Shown piece by piece: positions 1-8,955 of a stretch of DNA of 64,000 nt. The notes beneath the pieces are model-generated. The model had not been told where the DNA came from. It saw only the letters and a program-made list of their open reading frames with translations, and searched no databases. Source of the stretch: Christiangramia portivictoriae DSM 23547 (GTDB lineage: Bacteria; Bacteroidota; Bacteroidia; Flavobacteriales; Flavobacteriaceae). Position numbers and translations under genes: made by a program. Positions within the stretch are counted from its first letter, which is position 1; each line of letters begins with the position of its first letter. The stretch lies in NCBI RefSeq assembly GCF_000423045.1, contig NZ_KE383971.1, forward strand, positions 72,092 to 136,091, read 5' to 3'.

Positions 1-2177
1 GGATTTCTAAGAGTTGTATTGTTACTTGCTACACCTGCACCGTCAAAACCGGCGAAAATTGTGTACGTATTAAATACGTTGTATGGGTTGGTATCATTAC
101 CTACTTCAGCGTAGTTACCTCTAAGTTTTGCGAAACTCAACCATTCAGCATCAACCAGGTTCGATAGTAAAACACTTGCAGAAACAGAAGGGTAGTAGAA
201 TGTATTGTTTTCTTTTGGTAATGTAGAAGAACGGTCTCTACGAATAGTACCTTCAATAAAGTAAGTGTTGAATAAACCTACACTAGCTCTGGCGTAGACA
301 CCATCAAGCATTCTAACGGACTCGTATTCTGAAGGTGGGTTTATTGGGCTGGCACTGTTACTTAAAGCATAGAAACCTGGCTTGTTTAATCCACCGTTTG
401 TAGAAGCAAAAATGCTGTTTCTTTCGTTTCTTCTTAAGTTGAAACCAACGTTACCATCAACGTTTACTTCATCACTCAAATCCTTGTTGAAGTTAAGGAT
501 CAAATCATAGTTATACTCTGCAGCTCTATTGTTATAACGGCTATATTTCGCTATATCTGCAGAACCAACGTTAATTCTTTCTTCCTGTAGTTCATCAAAA
601 GTATCAAAAGTAAATCTTCCCAAAATACTGAATACATCATTTAATTCGTAGTTCAGGTTGATGTTACCAAAGTACCTGTTACGAGTGTCAGTCTGGAAGT
701 TTTCGTAGAATGTCCAGTATGGGTTATCAGAGTAGATAGGAGATAGATCATCAGGAGAGTTTGGGTTCCAGGTAATGTTTTGTCCTGTTGCCTCATAAGC
801 TCTTCTTTGCTCTTCAAAATCTACATTCGTCTGGAACCACTGTCTGAACTGTTGCATGATGTTCAAAGAACTATATCCAGTTCCATAACGACCTTTACCG
901 TCTGTCTTTGTGTAAGTAATGTTCGCCTGAGCATTAAACTTATCTGTAAATTCATGAGAACCACTGAACTTTAGCGTGTTTCTCTTGATGTTCGAATTCG
1001 GAAGGTTACCTTGTTGGTTCAGGTGAGTACCACTCAATCTGAAAGAAGAAGTTTCAGATCCACCATCCAAAGCAACAGAGTTTACAGAAGTGTAACCAGT
1101 TTGCCATACACTGTTTGGATCATTCGCACCAGCTACCCAAGGAGAAGCTTGTTGGTAAGTGTCAAGATCTGGATAGATAGAGTTCCACTGGTAGATTTGT
1201 CTGTTAGGATCAAATGCAGCACCAAAAGAAGCATCTTCAGTAAATGGAGTTGTTTCATCCAGGTTACCATCACCGTCCACGTCGTAAAGGTTGAAGTAAC
1301 CATCATCAGAAGCATAGTACGCGCCGTATCCAGCACCGTACTGATCCTGATATTCTGGTAATGTTTCCATATCTGGATTTGTTACAGTGATAGAAGACTG
1401 TACAGATACACCAATACCTTTACCTTTAGAACCTTTTTTAGTTTCAATAATTACAACACCATTCGCAGCTCTTGCTCCATATAAAGCTGTTGCAGCCGCA
1501 CCCTTAAGTACGTTAATGGAAGCGATGTCATTCGGGTTGATATCCGAAGCAGCGTTACCATAATCATAACCACCACGACCAGCAGCCTGTCCGCTACTGT
1601 TAGGGGTGTTATTGCTAATAGGAGTACCATCTACAACGAAAAGTGCCTGGTTGTTTCCTGTAAGAGAAGAGTTACCACGAATTACAACGTTCGTAGATCC
1701 ACCAAGTGTTCCTGAAGACTTAATACTAAGACCAGAAACCTTACCTGATAGAGAGTTCACGAAGTTTTGTTGTGGAACATCAGAGACAGCTTCACCACCT
1801 ACTTCCTGAGTAGAGTAACCTAGCTGTTTCTTCTCTCTTTTAATACCTAATGCAGTTACGACAACTTCATCAAGTTGTGCAGAGTCATTTTCCATTACCA
1901 CATCGATTTGATCGTTTGTGCTAACAGTGTACTCTGCATTTTTCAGTCCAACAAATGAAAAAACTAGAACATCTCCCTGAGATGCAGTGATTTCATAGTT
2001 ACCATCAAAATCTGTTTGGGTACCCGTGCCAGTACCTTTAATTAAAACGTTCACACCAGGAAGGGGCAGACCGTCTGAGTCTGTCACCGTACCCGCAATG
2101 GAACGTTCCTGTGCAAAAGTTATTTGCACCACGAACGCTAGCAATAGCGTTAAAATACTACTAAACTTTGTTTTCAT
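1..2177 (-). CDS. SusC/RagA-type TonB-dependent outer-membrane receptor, C-terminal part beyond the window
   Basis: The reading frame starts at the ATG at 2177 and stays open to base 1, giving about 725 residues; the rest of the barrel and any SusD partner lie outside. A signal peptide (MKTKFSSILTLLLAF..., cut after about residue 22) is followed by a carboxypeptidase-D-like domain (GTVTDSDGLPLPGVNVLIKG, about 27-46), a TonB-box-like stretch EVVVTALG near residue 110 and a plug domain with the SusC-typical VLKGAAATALYGARAANG. The family imports glycans or peptides across the outer membrane with a SusD lipoprotein and TonB energy. The substrate cannot be read from the sequence. The 5' end is almost the same as that of the complete SusC gene at 4580-7735. 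Confidence 0.95.
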   Translation of the reverse strand, partial: MKTKFSSILTLLLAFVVQITFAQERSIAGTVTDSDGLPLPGVNVLIKGTGTGTQTDFDGNYEITASQGDVLVFSFVGLKNAEYTVSTNDQIDVVMENDSAQLDEVVVTALGIKREKKQLGYSTQEVGGEAVSDVPQQNFVNSLSGKVSGLSIKSSGTLGGSTNVVIRGNSSLTGNNQALFVVDGTPISNNTPNSSGQAAGRGGYDYGNAASDINPNDIASINVLKGAAATALYGARAANGVVIIETKKGSKGKGIGVSVQSSITVTNPDMETLPEYQDQYGAGYGAYYASDDGYFNLYDVDGDGNLDETTPFTEDASFGAAFDPNRQIYQWNSIYPDLDTYQQASPWVAGANDPNSVWQTGYTSVNSVALDGGSETSSFRLSGTHLNQQGNLPNSNIKRNTLKFSGSHEFTDKFNAQANITYTKTDGKGRYGTGYSSLNIMQQFRQWFQTNVDFEEQRRAYEATGQNITWNPNSPDDLSPIYSDNPYWTFYENFQTDTRNRYFGNINLNYELNDVFSILGRFTFDTFDELQEERINVGSADIAKYSRYNNRAAEYNYDLILNFNKDLSDEVNVDGNVGFNLRRNERNSIFASTNGGLNKPGFYALSNSASPINPPSEYESVRMLDGVYARASVGLFNTYFIEGTIRRDRSSTLPKENNTFYYPSVSASVLLSNLVDAEWLSFAKLRGNYAEVGNDTNPYNVFNTYTIFAGFDGAGVASNNTTLRN

Positions 2178-2233
2178 TTTAAAATTTGTTTGAATTAGCC
2201 GACATCAAATGTGAGCAGAATAAAGCGTTAAAG

Positions 2234-2241
2234 CAAACATA
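2234..2241 (-). promoter_or_regulatory. -7 promoter box for the partial susC gene
   Basis: On the minus strand this reads TATGTTTG, a full match to the Bacteroidota -7 consensus TAnnTTTG, about 57 bases before the start codon. I do not see a clear -33 TTTG at the usual distance, so the call rests on one box plus position. Confidence 0.5.
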
Positions 2242-2259
2242 ATTTTACATTGAAAACAT

Positions 2260-2280
2260 AAAAACAGTCTAAATGACTGT
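2260..2280 (-). terminator. Probable terminator of the gene at 2386-3069
   Basis: ACAGTC (2264-2269) and GACTGT (2275-2280) form a 6-bp stem with a 5-base loop. Read on the minus strand it is followed by a run of five T. It lies just upstream of the next minus-strand promoter. The stem is short, so it may be inefficient. Confidence 0.45.
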
Positions 2281-2385
2281 AATTCAGATAGGTGTGAAAT
2301 TTAATTTAACATTCAGTGATCATTAGTAAAGTTCAGCAGTTTTTTTTGAGTGACATTAATATCAAATTCGATTTGGCTAGAAGTT

Positions 2386-3069
2386 CTAAAGATCGTGATA
2401 GAAATCTAAAATTGGTGAAAGATCCTGTGGTGAATTGATCTGCAGATTGTTTGACGCGATATAGTTCTTTACCTGCTCCTTTCGATCTTTCAATGCTTTT
2501 AGAACATGCTTCTCTTTTAGCCTGATCTTTACATATTTTTGGTCACTGTTAAGAATGTAATAGTTTGTGGTCAGTTTATACTCAGAGCTCAAAGTATTAT
2601 CCTTACTGGATGTCCATCCGCTGGCGTTGGGATCATTTAAATCTTTCACATATTCTACGATTACATTTCTGGATGGTGGACTTATTACGTGATAGTAGCG
2701 CGTTTCTTTCTTTTCCTTTTCAAATTCATCACCATCAATTTTCGAAAATAGTAATTCTTCATTCTCATTCTTCAGGATAAAACCTTTCATGGAGTCATCC
2801 ATTAGTTTCAAAGGTTCTCCGTTTGAACTGACTTTGTACACCAGGTTATTCCCATGAATATCGTAATTCATTTGCTGTGGTCTGGTGGTAGAACCATTGT
2901 TATTGATTCCATAACCTACATACCACTCAGAGCTTAAAAAAGGAGTGCCTTTGGGAGAGCTTCTCGTTATTTTGAAACCATCTGAAAGATTTCCTGAATT
3001 TGTAGGATTTTGAGCATGAATGTTTAACGATAGCGATAGAAGTATGGAAATTGTAAGTATTTTGTTCAT
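2386..3069 (-). CDS. Secreted protein of unknown function
   Basis: 227 residues. The first 19 (MNKILTISILLSLSLNIHA) form a clear signal peptide, so the mature protein begins near QNPTNSG and is periplasmic or exported. No Cys follows, so it is not a lipoprotein. The body is polar, with a lysine/glutamate-rich stretch around 105-118 (DEFEKEKKETR), then a segment predicted to be mixed strand and helix; I recognise no domain. It stands between two susC genes on the same strand but is separated from the upstream susCD pair by a strong terminator, so it is probably transcribed on its own. Any link to substrate uptake would be a guess. Confidence 0.75.
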   Translation of the reverse strand: MNKILTISILLSLSLNIHAQNPTNSGNLSDGFKITRSSPKGTPFLSSEWYVGYGINNNGSTTRPQQMNYDIHGNNLVYKVSSNGEPLKLMDDSMKGFILKNENEELLFSKIDGDEFEKEKKETRYYHVISPPSRNVIVEYVKDLNDPNASGWTSSKDNTLSSEYKLTTNYYILNSDQKYVKIRLKEKHVLKALKDRKEQVKNYIASNNLQINSPQDLSPILDFYHDL

Positions 3070-3105
3070 AATCTTGAGTTATTGGATATACAGTTCAATA
3101 TAAAT

Positions 3106-3135
3106 AAAAACCTGCCCATTCATGAGCAGGTTTTT
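3106..3135 (-). terminator. Terminator of the susC-susD operon (symmetric, could work both ways)
   Basis: AAAAACCTGC (3106-3115) pairs with GCAGGTTTTT (3126-3135), and the CAT/ATG inside the loop can add three pairs. Read on the minus strand the hairpin ends in five T. It lies 22 bases after the susD stop codon. Confidence 0.85.
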
Positions 3136-3157
3136 GAAGTACTAAAACAAGTTGTGA

Positions 3158-4564
3158 CTATTCAAATAACCAAATTTTAGTATTAAGTTCATCTGCACCC
3201 TGAGCTGAAATTGCTTCGTTATAGCTTTCTTCGTTTAGGGAGGCAGCAGTTGCCGCATAGGCTTGTCTGTCTGGAATATCGGTTGCATTACTCAACAAAT
3301 CATCTGGAGCTGTAAGCGCTTTTTCGTATCCCATGGCTTCCAGTCTTCTCCATTCTGCCCAAGCTTCATATCCCTGGAAATATAGAGCTACCCATTTTTC
3401 ATATCCTATGGATTCCAAACCATCGTAAGGATTTTCGTTGATATAGTCTGAAGCGTCTTCAGATGATTGTCCCCATTGCTGAAAGGATGCCGTGATAGCC
3501 TGTGCATAAAGATCTTCAGCATCTTCACTAGTCCAGCCTAATTCTGCAGCTTCAGCTCTTGCGAAAAGTACTTCAGCATATGTGAACATGTACAGGCTTG
3601 CTTCCTGATTGTAGATAATATCTTCAGTAATAAATGAATAATCATCTGTTGCAGAATTGGACATTCCGTAAGGTGCACCAACAAAAGTTCCAGAGTTGAA
3701 TGCAGGTTCAGCCATTCCCATTAATCTTTCGTCCTCTGGGTCTTCTGCAGATCCAGAACCTACCAGGGCATTAACGAAAACGTCACTTACAAGATAATCT
3801 CTTCTAAAGCTTGGCGCCAGGAATCTATCTTCCCATGGGTTGTCATTATTTTCATCTGCAAGATAAGGGTATGTGAAATTGTCAGAATTGCTCATGATCT
3901 CATTCCCTAAAGCTTCATTGAATTTTTGCTGCCCCAGAGCAGGATCAGCATTGGACAATCTTAAGGCCATCACCATCTTTAAGGTTTGCCCAAAGGATTC
4001 CCATCTCGATACGTCACCTCCAAAGATGTAGTCACCCTGAACAGCCGTACCTCCGGTTTGAATCATCGCCAGAGCAGAATCGAGCTCCGCAAACAATCCA
4101 TTGTAGATTTCTTCCTGAGAGTCATAGGCTGGGAATTGGTTTTCTAAGCCCTGTAGCGCTTCAGAATATGGTAATCTTCCCCATCTTGTTGTCATACCTT
4201 CCATGAGGTAAACTCTAAGAATTGTTCCCGCTGCGATTTGATTAGGATTTTCGCTAATCTCAATCATCCTGTCAATGTCAGTAAGTACACCATACCAATA
4301 GGAAGTATCCCAGTTTAAAGTTTGATATCTGGATTCCTCGTCGTATTGACCATTGGATAAATACTGTACGTAAAGGTTTGGAGTTGTTGCACTTACATAT
4401 GCAGAAACTGCACCTTCAGCACTGGCAAGCAAGCTTCCAGAGGAAGGTTGTGTGGGTTCATTGGGATTTTCGTTAATCCCGTGAAAGTCGACCTTTTCGC
4501 AGCTGCTAAAGCACACGATTGCCGAAGCAAAAAGGACTGATTTTTTTATAAAGTTCATTTTCAT
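3158..4564 (-). CDS. SusD/RagB-family nutrient-binding outer-membrane lipoprotein
   Basis: 468 residues. The N-terminus MKMNFIKKSVLFASAIVCFSSC ends in a lipobox, with Cys22 as the lipidated residue. The rest is the alpha-helical SusD-like fold of the SusD_2 type: the segment around residues 55-140 (YVSATTPNLYVQYLSNG, WYGVLTDIDRM, RWGRLPYSEALQG) and the C-terminal KWVALYFQGYEAWAEWRRL are typical of that subfamily. Its role is to cap the SusC barrel at the cell surface and hold the ligand. It begins 15 bases after the SusC stop, so the two are co-transcribed and form one receptor. The SusD_2 type is found with both peptide and sugar uptake systems, so I do not assign a substrate. Confidence 0.95.
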   Translation of the reverse strand: MKMNFIKKSVLFASAIVCFSSCEKVDFHGINENPNEPTQPSSGSLLASAEGAVSAYVSATTPNLYVQYLSNGQYDEESRYQTLNWDTSYWYGVLTDIDRMIEISENPNQIAAGTILRVYLMEGMTTRWGRLPYSEALQGLENQFPAYDSQEEIYNGLFAELDSALAMIQTGGTAVQGDYIFGGDVSRWESFGQTLKMVMALRLSNADPALGQQKFNEALGNEIMSNSDNFTYPYLADENNDNPWEDRFLAPSFRRDYLVSDVFVNALVGSGSAEDPEDERLMGMAEPAFNSGTFVGAPYGMSNSATDDYSFITEDIIYNQEASLYMFTYAEVLFARAEAAELGWTSEDAEDLYAQAITASFQQWGQSSEDASDYINENPYDGLESIGYEKWVALYFQGYEAWAEWRRLEAMGYEKALTAPDDLLSNATDIPDRQAYAATAASLNEESYNEAISAQGADELNTKIWLFE

Positions 4565-4579
4565 TTTAATAGCTTTTAA

Positions 4580-7500
4580 TTAGAAAGAAATATTCACGTT
4601 AAGACCAATAGTTCTTGTATTTGGTGACTGTCCACCTTCTGTCCATCCATAACCAGTAATTTGACTGTCTTCAAGTTCAGAAATATCGATATCGTCTATT
4701 GAACTGTAAATTAACCAGAGGTTACTAGCGAATACACCAATGTTTAGCTTCTTGATTGGCGTGTTATCGATCAGGCTGCCATTAACTTCGTAGTCAAGTC
4801 TAGCCTGTCTTAGTTTCACATAGGACGCGTCATAGAGCCATTCTTCATGAAGAGCAAACAATCTTCCGTAGTAAGTTTGCGCTTCTACGTAGTAAGATGC
4901 TGGCTCACCTGTAGTTTCATCTACACCTTCGATAAGAATACCTCCGGTATCTGCATCTGCATCTGAAGCAGCTACAGCAGCGCCACCACCAGTAACTGGA
5001 TCACGTAATGGGTTTCCAGCTGCGTTATTACCAATAGTGCTCTCACCCAAACCGGAGTAAGCGTTGAACATTTTTGTTACGGAAAAGATCTTTCCACCTT
5101 TCTGAAAGTCGAAGTCCAATCCTAAAGATAGGTTTTTGTACTGCATGAATGAAGTTGCTCCACCAGTCCAATCAGGTAGTACATTTCCTAAATATTGGTT
5201 GGAATCGTATCGAGGGTTACCCGTTTCTGATAGAAGTATATTACCTGCGTCATCTCTTCTATAGGCTCTACCATAGATTGCACCCCACTCTTCACCAACT
5301 CTTTCCTGAAGTTGGATCCCTCTCCAGGTTGTAGATAAAACGTTCACATCTGTTCCTGGAGCAATTGCATCTACCGTTCTTTCCAGAGTTGCGAAGTTTG
5401 CATTGATATCCCAGACAAAGTTGTCGTTTCTTACTGGAACCACGTTGAAAGCTAATTCCCAACCTTTATAAGTTTGTTCTCCTGAGTTTGTAGAAAAACT
5501 TGTAAAACCGGTTGATGGATCTAATGAAACTCCTGCTGGTAACTGGTCGTCCTGTTTGTTGAAATATGTTACATCAAGCCCTAAACGGTTGTCTGCAAAT
5601 CTCATTTCAGTACCAAATTCATATTCTCTTCGAACACCTCCAGTTAAGTTTGGATTGTTCAGTCCGCTTTTTACAGATAGTTTTCCGAAGGAACCATAAG
5701 GTGTTCCAATATTGTAAGTTTCTGAAATTTGAAAAACACCTGGGAATCTTGGTGCCTCAGCGACACTGGCTCTTAATTTACCAAAGGATAGGATATCATT
5801 TTGAGGTAGTAGTTTGCTAAAAATCAAACTTAAAGAACCTCCATAAGTTTCCACTCTGTTATCATCAGAATTTGCAGTTGACTGCCAATCCAATCTGGCA
5901 GAACCATCCAGGTAAAGTAAGTCTCTAAATCCAATCGAAGCTTTAGAAAATATGGACTGTCTACCAATTTCCTGGTAATAGCTTGATAGATTTGGTCTGT
6001 CTCTTGAAGTATTCAGGCTGTAGAAACCATCTGCGGTAAGTCCTCCGGCAGTAGATGCTGAAATAGATTTCTCATTTCTATCGTAAACTTCGAATCCAAC
6101 ACTTGCGCTAATATCAAAATCACTTGTAAGGTCTTTCTGATAGTTTAGGATACCAAATAATTCATCTGTATTATTAGTTTCTTCATATTCAGAATAGAAA
6201 GGTTGAGCAAGTCCACCAAATCCTGCTCTATTAGAGCTTTCATAAGTGTTAAGTGTTTTTCTAACTTCGACACTGGCAGTAAGATCCTCGTTAAAAGTAT
6301 AATTAAGACCTAATCTACCATAAAGAGCATTTTTATTTTGTGGATTTACATTCTCATTCGTAATGAAGTAAGGCATATCCCAATAAAGAGGTGATGTATT
6401 GGTCGGGCTGTTAAGGTTCCAGCTAACCACCTCACCGTTTCTTCTATAATCCTTTAGGCGATCAATATCCAGCTGTCTTTGCCACCACTGGTTGAAGTTG
6501 GAAGCAATATTTCCATAACCATTGGAAGGATAGTTGGATGTTCTTCTATCCTGATAATTTAAGCTGGCAAAACCTTCTAATTTATCTGAAATATCTACAC
6601 TGGCACTCAATGACCCTTGTACTGTGTTTCTTTCAGAATTAGGAATCACACCAGTTCTGTCAATTTTAGCAAGACTCGCTCTCACTGAGAATCCTTCTCC
6701 ACCTTTACTGAAGGTTACATTTGTATTTGAAGTAATTCCAGTTTCGAAAAAGTCACGGATGTTGTCTGGATTTGGTGAAAAAGGTCTTAATTCTCCAAAC
6801 TCCGGTGTATTAGGAATCCACGAATCCCAGTGTCTAACTAACTGACCATCCATTTTTGGTCCCCAGCTTTCATCTGCATAGTATTCTACCATCGACTGTC
6901 CATCAAATGAACTCCACTCCGCAGGGTGGATAGATGGGTCAAAGTTGAACGTGTTGAACTCCTGAGAGTAACCGCCTCCATATTCATTCTGGTATTCAGG
7001 AATTTTATAAACATTTTCCATCGCAGAACTATGATTGATGGAAATACTGCTTTGTCCCTGTCCGGCACTTTTCGTTGTAATGATGATCACACCATTGATA
7101 CCCTGCGGTCCATATAATGCAGTGGCAGCAGCACCCTTTAATACAGACATGTCTGCGATGTCATCAGTAATGATGTCTGAAGCACTCTGAACTTTAACGT
7201 TATCTACAATGTAAAGCACACCAGTGTTACCTCTTAAACGAATATTGGAGTTACCAAATCCAGAACTTGGAGCTCCTGTAAACTGTACACCCGCAACTTT
7301 ACCTGCCAGGGCGTTGTTGATGTTGGTTTCTCGAGCTTTTATAAGAGATTCCCCTTCAACGGTCTGCTGGGCATAACCCAAACTCTGTTTTTCACGCTTT
7401 ATCCCGAGAGCTGTAACTACAACCTCCTGGAGTTGTGCGGAGTCATTCTCCATGGTAATATCGATTGTGTCAATATTATCCACTGTATACTCTGTTTGTT

Positions 7501-7735
7501 TTAAACCAATGAATGAAAAAACAAGCACATCACCCTGATTTGCCTGAATTTGATACTTCCCATCGAAGTCGGTTTGAGTACCCGTGCCAGTACCTTTAAT
7601 CAGAACGTTTACACCTGGAAGTGGAAGACCGTCTGAATCGGTCACTGTTCCAGTTATAGAACGTTCCTGTGCGAGAGTGATCTGCACCACGAACGCTAAA
7701 AATAGCGTTAAAATAATTCTAAACTTTGTTCTCAT
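4580..7735 (-). CDS. SusC/RagA-type TonB-dependent outer-membrane receptor
   Basis: 1051 residues, full length for the family. Signal peptide 1-22 (MRTKFRIILTLFLAFVVQIT...), carboxypeptidase-D-like domain about 24-105, TonB-box-like EVVVTALGIKREK near 104-116, plug domain to about 225 with VLKGAAATALYGPQGINGV, then a large beta-barrel. The last residues NTRTIGLNVNISF end in an aromatic, as required for outer-membrane assembly. Partner of the SusD lipoprotein 15 bases downstream. No sulfatase, glycoside hydrolase or peptidase gene is next to it, which is why the substrate stays open. The first 120 residues and about 25 bases of untranslated leader closely match the partial receptor at the left edge, while the plug and barrel differ. 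Confidence 0.96.
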   Translation of the reverse strand: MRTKFRIILTLFLAFVVQITLAQERSITGTVTDSDGLPLPGVNVLIKGTGTGTQTDFDGKYQIQANQGDVLVFSFIGLKQTEYTVDNIDTIDITMENDSAQLQEVVVTALGIKREKQSLGYAQQTVEGESLIKARETNINNALAGKVAGVQFTGAPSSGFGNSNIRLRGNTGVLYIVDNVKVQSASDIITDDIADMSVLKGAAATALYGPQGINGVIIITTKSAGQGQSSISINHSSAMENVYKIPEYQNEYGGGYSQEFNTFNFDPSIHPAEWSSFDGQSMVEYYADESWGPKMDGQLVRHWDSWIPNTPEFGELRPFSPNPDNIRDFFETGITSNTNVTFSKGGEGFSVRASLAKIDRTGVIPNSERNTVQGSLSASVDISDKLEGFASLNYQDRRTSNYPSNGYGNIASNFNQWWQRQLDIDRLKDYRRNGEVVSWNLNSPTNTSPLYWDMPYFITNENVNPQNKNALYGRLGLNYTFNEDLTASVEVRKTLNTYESSNRAGFGGLAQPFYSEYEETNNTDELFGILNYQKDLTSDFDISASVGFEVYDRNEKSISASTAGGLTADGFYSLNTSRDRPNLSSYYQEIGRQSIFSKASIGFRDLLYLDGSARLDWQSTANSDDNRVETYGGSLSLIFSKLLPQNDILSFGKLRASVAEAPRFPGVFQISETYNIGTPYGSFGKLSVKSGLNNPNLTGGVRREYEFGTEMRFADNRLGLDVTYFNKQDDQLPAGVSLDPSTGFTSFSTNSGEQTYKGWELAFNVVPVRNDNFVWDINANFATLERTVDAIAPGTDVNVLSTTWRGIQLQERVGEEWGAIYGRAYRRDDAGNILLSETGNPRYDSNQYLGNVLPDWTGGATSFMQYKNLSLGLDFDFQKGGKIFSVTKMFNAYSGLGESTIGNNAAGNPLRDPVTGGGAAVAASDADADTGGILIEGVDETTGEPASYYVEAQTYYGRLFALHEEWLYDASYVKLRQARLDYEVNGSLIDNTPIKKLNIGVFASNLWLIYSSIDDIDISELEDSQITGYGWTEGGQSPNTRTIGLNVNISF

Positions 7736-8074
7736 TTTTGAATTTGTTTGAGTTAGCCAGCCGCAAAAATTATAATTTAATGTTAATAAAGCAAATTTTA
7801 ACTAAAAAAATGCAATAAAAAATTGAAACCACCGAGAATCATTCAGGTTTTTGGCGACTACGCTAAATTTTTCTTCATTGAGTTTAGGGATCTCTGCTAT
7901 TCTCGAAGTGCGCAGGTGACGTTTAATACACGTCTAATTAGCCTTGATATCGCAATATTCTATTATAGAAATTTAAGTATGGCATATATTTGATTATTAG
8001 GTTTTTATTTATACCTTTGCAAACCCTAAAAATCTGGGGATTAAAATTTATTAATAATTAGTGTATAGGAAATT
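7736..8074. other. Divergent intergenic region between susC and the ribosomal cluster
   Basis: 339 bases without a gene. The left part carries the leader of the minus-strand susC gene; the minus strand has TTAAAATTTG near 7790-7800, one base too long to match the TAnnTTTG box. The right part carries the rpsL promoter (7989-8019). The middle (about 7820-7980) holds no feature I can name. Confidence 0.7.
7989..8019 (+). promoter_or_regulatory. Promoter of the rpsL (str/S10) operon
   Basis: TTTG at 7989-7992, a 19-base spacer and TACCTTTG at 8012-8019 match the Bacteroidota -33/-7 consensus in both sequence and spacing. Transcription should start about 5 bases after the second box, leaving a 5' leader of roughly 50 bases before rpsL. 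Confidence 0.8.
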
Positions 8075-8449
8075 ATGCCAACAATTTCACAATTAGTACG
8101 AAAAGGAAGAGCCAAAATAACCAAGAAGAGTAAATCGGCTGCTTTGGATTCGTGCCCTCAAAGGAGAGGTGTTTGCACACGTGTGTATACTACAACTCCT
8201 AAGAAACCAAACTCTGCTATGAGAAAAGTAGCAAGGGTAAGGTTGACTAACGGGAAAGAGGTTAACGCCTACATTCCTGGAGAAGGACACAATCTACAAG
8301 AGCACTCGATAGTATTGGTTAGAGGTGGAAGGGTAAAAGATTTACCAGGTGTTAGATATCACATTGTTCGTGGTGCGCTAGATACTGCCGGTGTTGAAGG
8401 TAGAACTCAGCGAAGATCTAAGTATGGTGCAAAACGCCCTAAGAAGTAA
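8075..8449 (+). CDS. rpsL: 30S ribosomal protein S12
   Basis: 124 residues, the normal length. The conserved core is present: [20 protein letters not shown] around 40-59, with the lysines that contact the decoding centre, and [14 protein letters not shown] near 84-97, whose Asp is the usual methylthiolation site. S12 checks codon-anticodon pairing, and streptomycin-resistance changes fall in these two loops; the residues seen here are the sensitive type (Lys at both classic positions). First gene of the cluster, 23 bases before rpsG. Confidence 0.98.
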   Translation: MPTISQLVRKGRAKITKKSKSAALDSCPQRRGVCTRVYTTTPKKPNSAMRKVARVRLTNGKEVNAYIPGEGHNLQEHSIVLVRGGRVKDLPGVRYHIVRGALDTAGVEGRTQRRSKYGAKRPKK

Positions 8450-8472
8450 TTAAAAACTTTTAATGTAAAGAA

Positions 8473-8949
8473 ATGAGAAAAAGACAGGCGAAAAAGAGAC
8501 CGCTTTTACCAGATCCTAAATTCAATGATCAACTAGTTACACGTTTTGTGAACATGATGATGTGGGATGGTAAGAAATCGGTTGCCTTTAAAATTTTCTA
8601 TGATGCTATTGCGATTGTAGAAGAGAAAAAACAAGACGAAGAGAAATCTGGTTTGGAAATATGGAAAGATGCTCTTTCTAACGTTATGCCTCACGTTGAA
8701 GTGAGAAGTAGACGAGTAGGTGGTGCGACCTTCCAGATACCAATGCAGATTCGTCCAGATCGTAAGGTGTCTACTGCTATGAAGTGGTTAATTAGTTTTG
8801 CGCGTAAGAGAAATGAGAAGTCTATGGCTGGAAAGCTATCTGCTGAAATTCTGGCTGCTGCAAAAGAAGAAGGAGCTGCTGTTAAGAAAAGAGTAGATAC
8901 TCATAAAATGGCTGAAGCTAACAAAGCATTCTCTCACTTTAGATTCTAA
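8473..8949 (+). CDS. rpsG: 30S ribosomal protein S7
   Basis: 158 residues. [20 protein letters not shown] at the N-terminus and the central [20 protein letters not shown] are family signatures. S7 starts assembly of the 30S head by binding the 3' domain of 16S rRNA and lies near the E-site tRNA. Only 6 bases separate it from fusA, the classical str-operon order. No tuf gene follows fusA here. Confidence 0.98.
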   Translation: MRKRQAKKRPLLPDPKFNDQLVTRFVNMMMWDGKKSVAFKIFYDAIAIVEEKKQDEEKSGLEIWKDALSNVMPHVEVRSRRVGGATFQIPMQIRPDRKVSTAMKWLISFARKRNEKSMAGKLSAEILAAAKEEGAAVKKRVDTHKMAEANKAFSHFRF

Positions 8950-8955
8950 AACAAC

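Noticed and set aside
1011-1361. Plus-strand open frames inside the left-edge region
   Set aside because: The minus strand is an unbroken SusC receptor with recognisable plug and barrel; the plus frames are its shadows.
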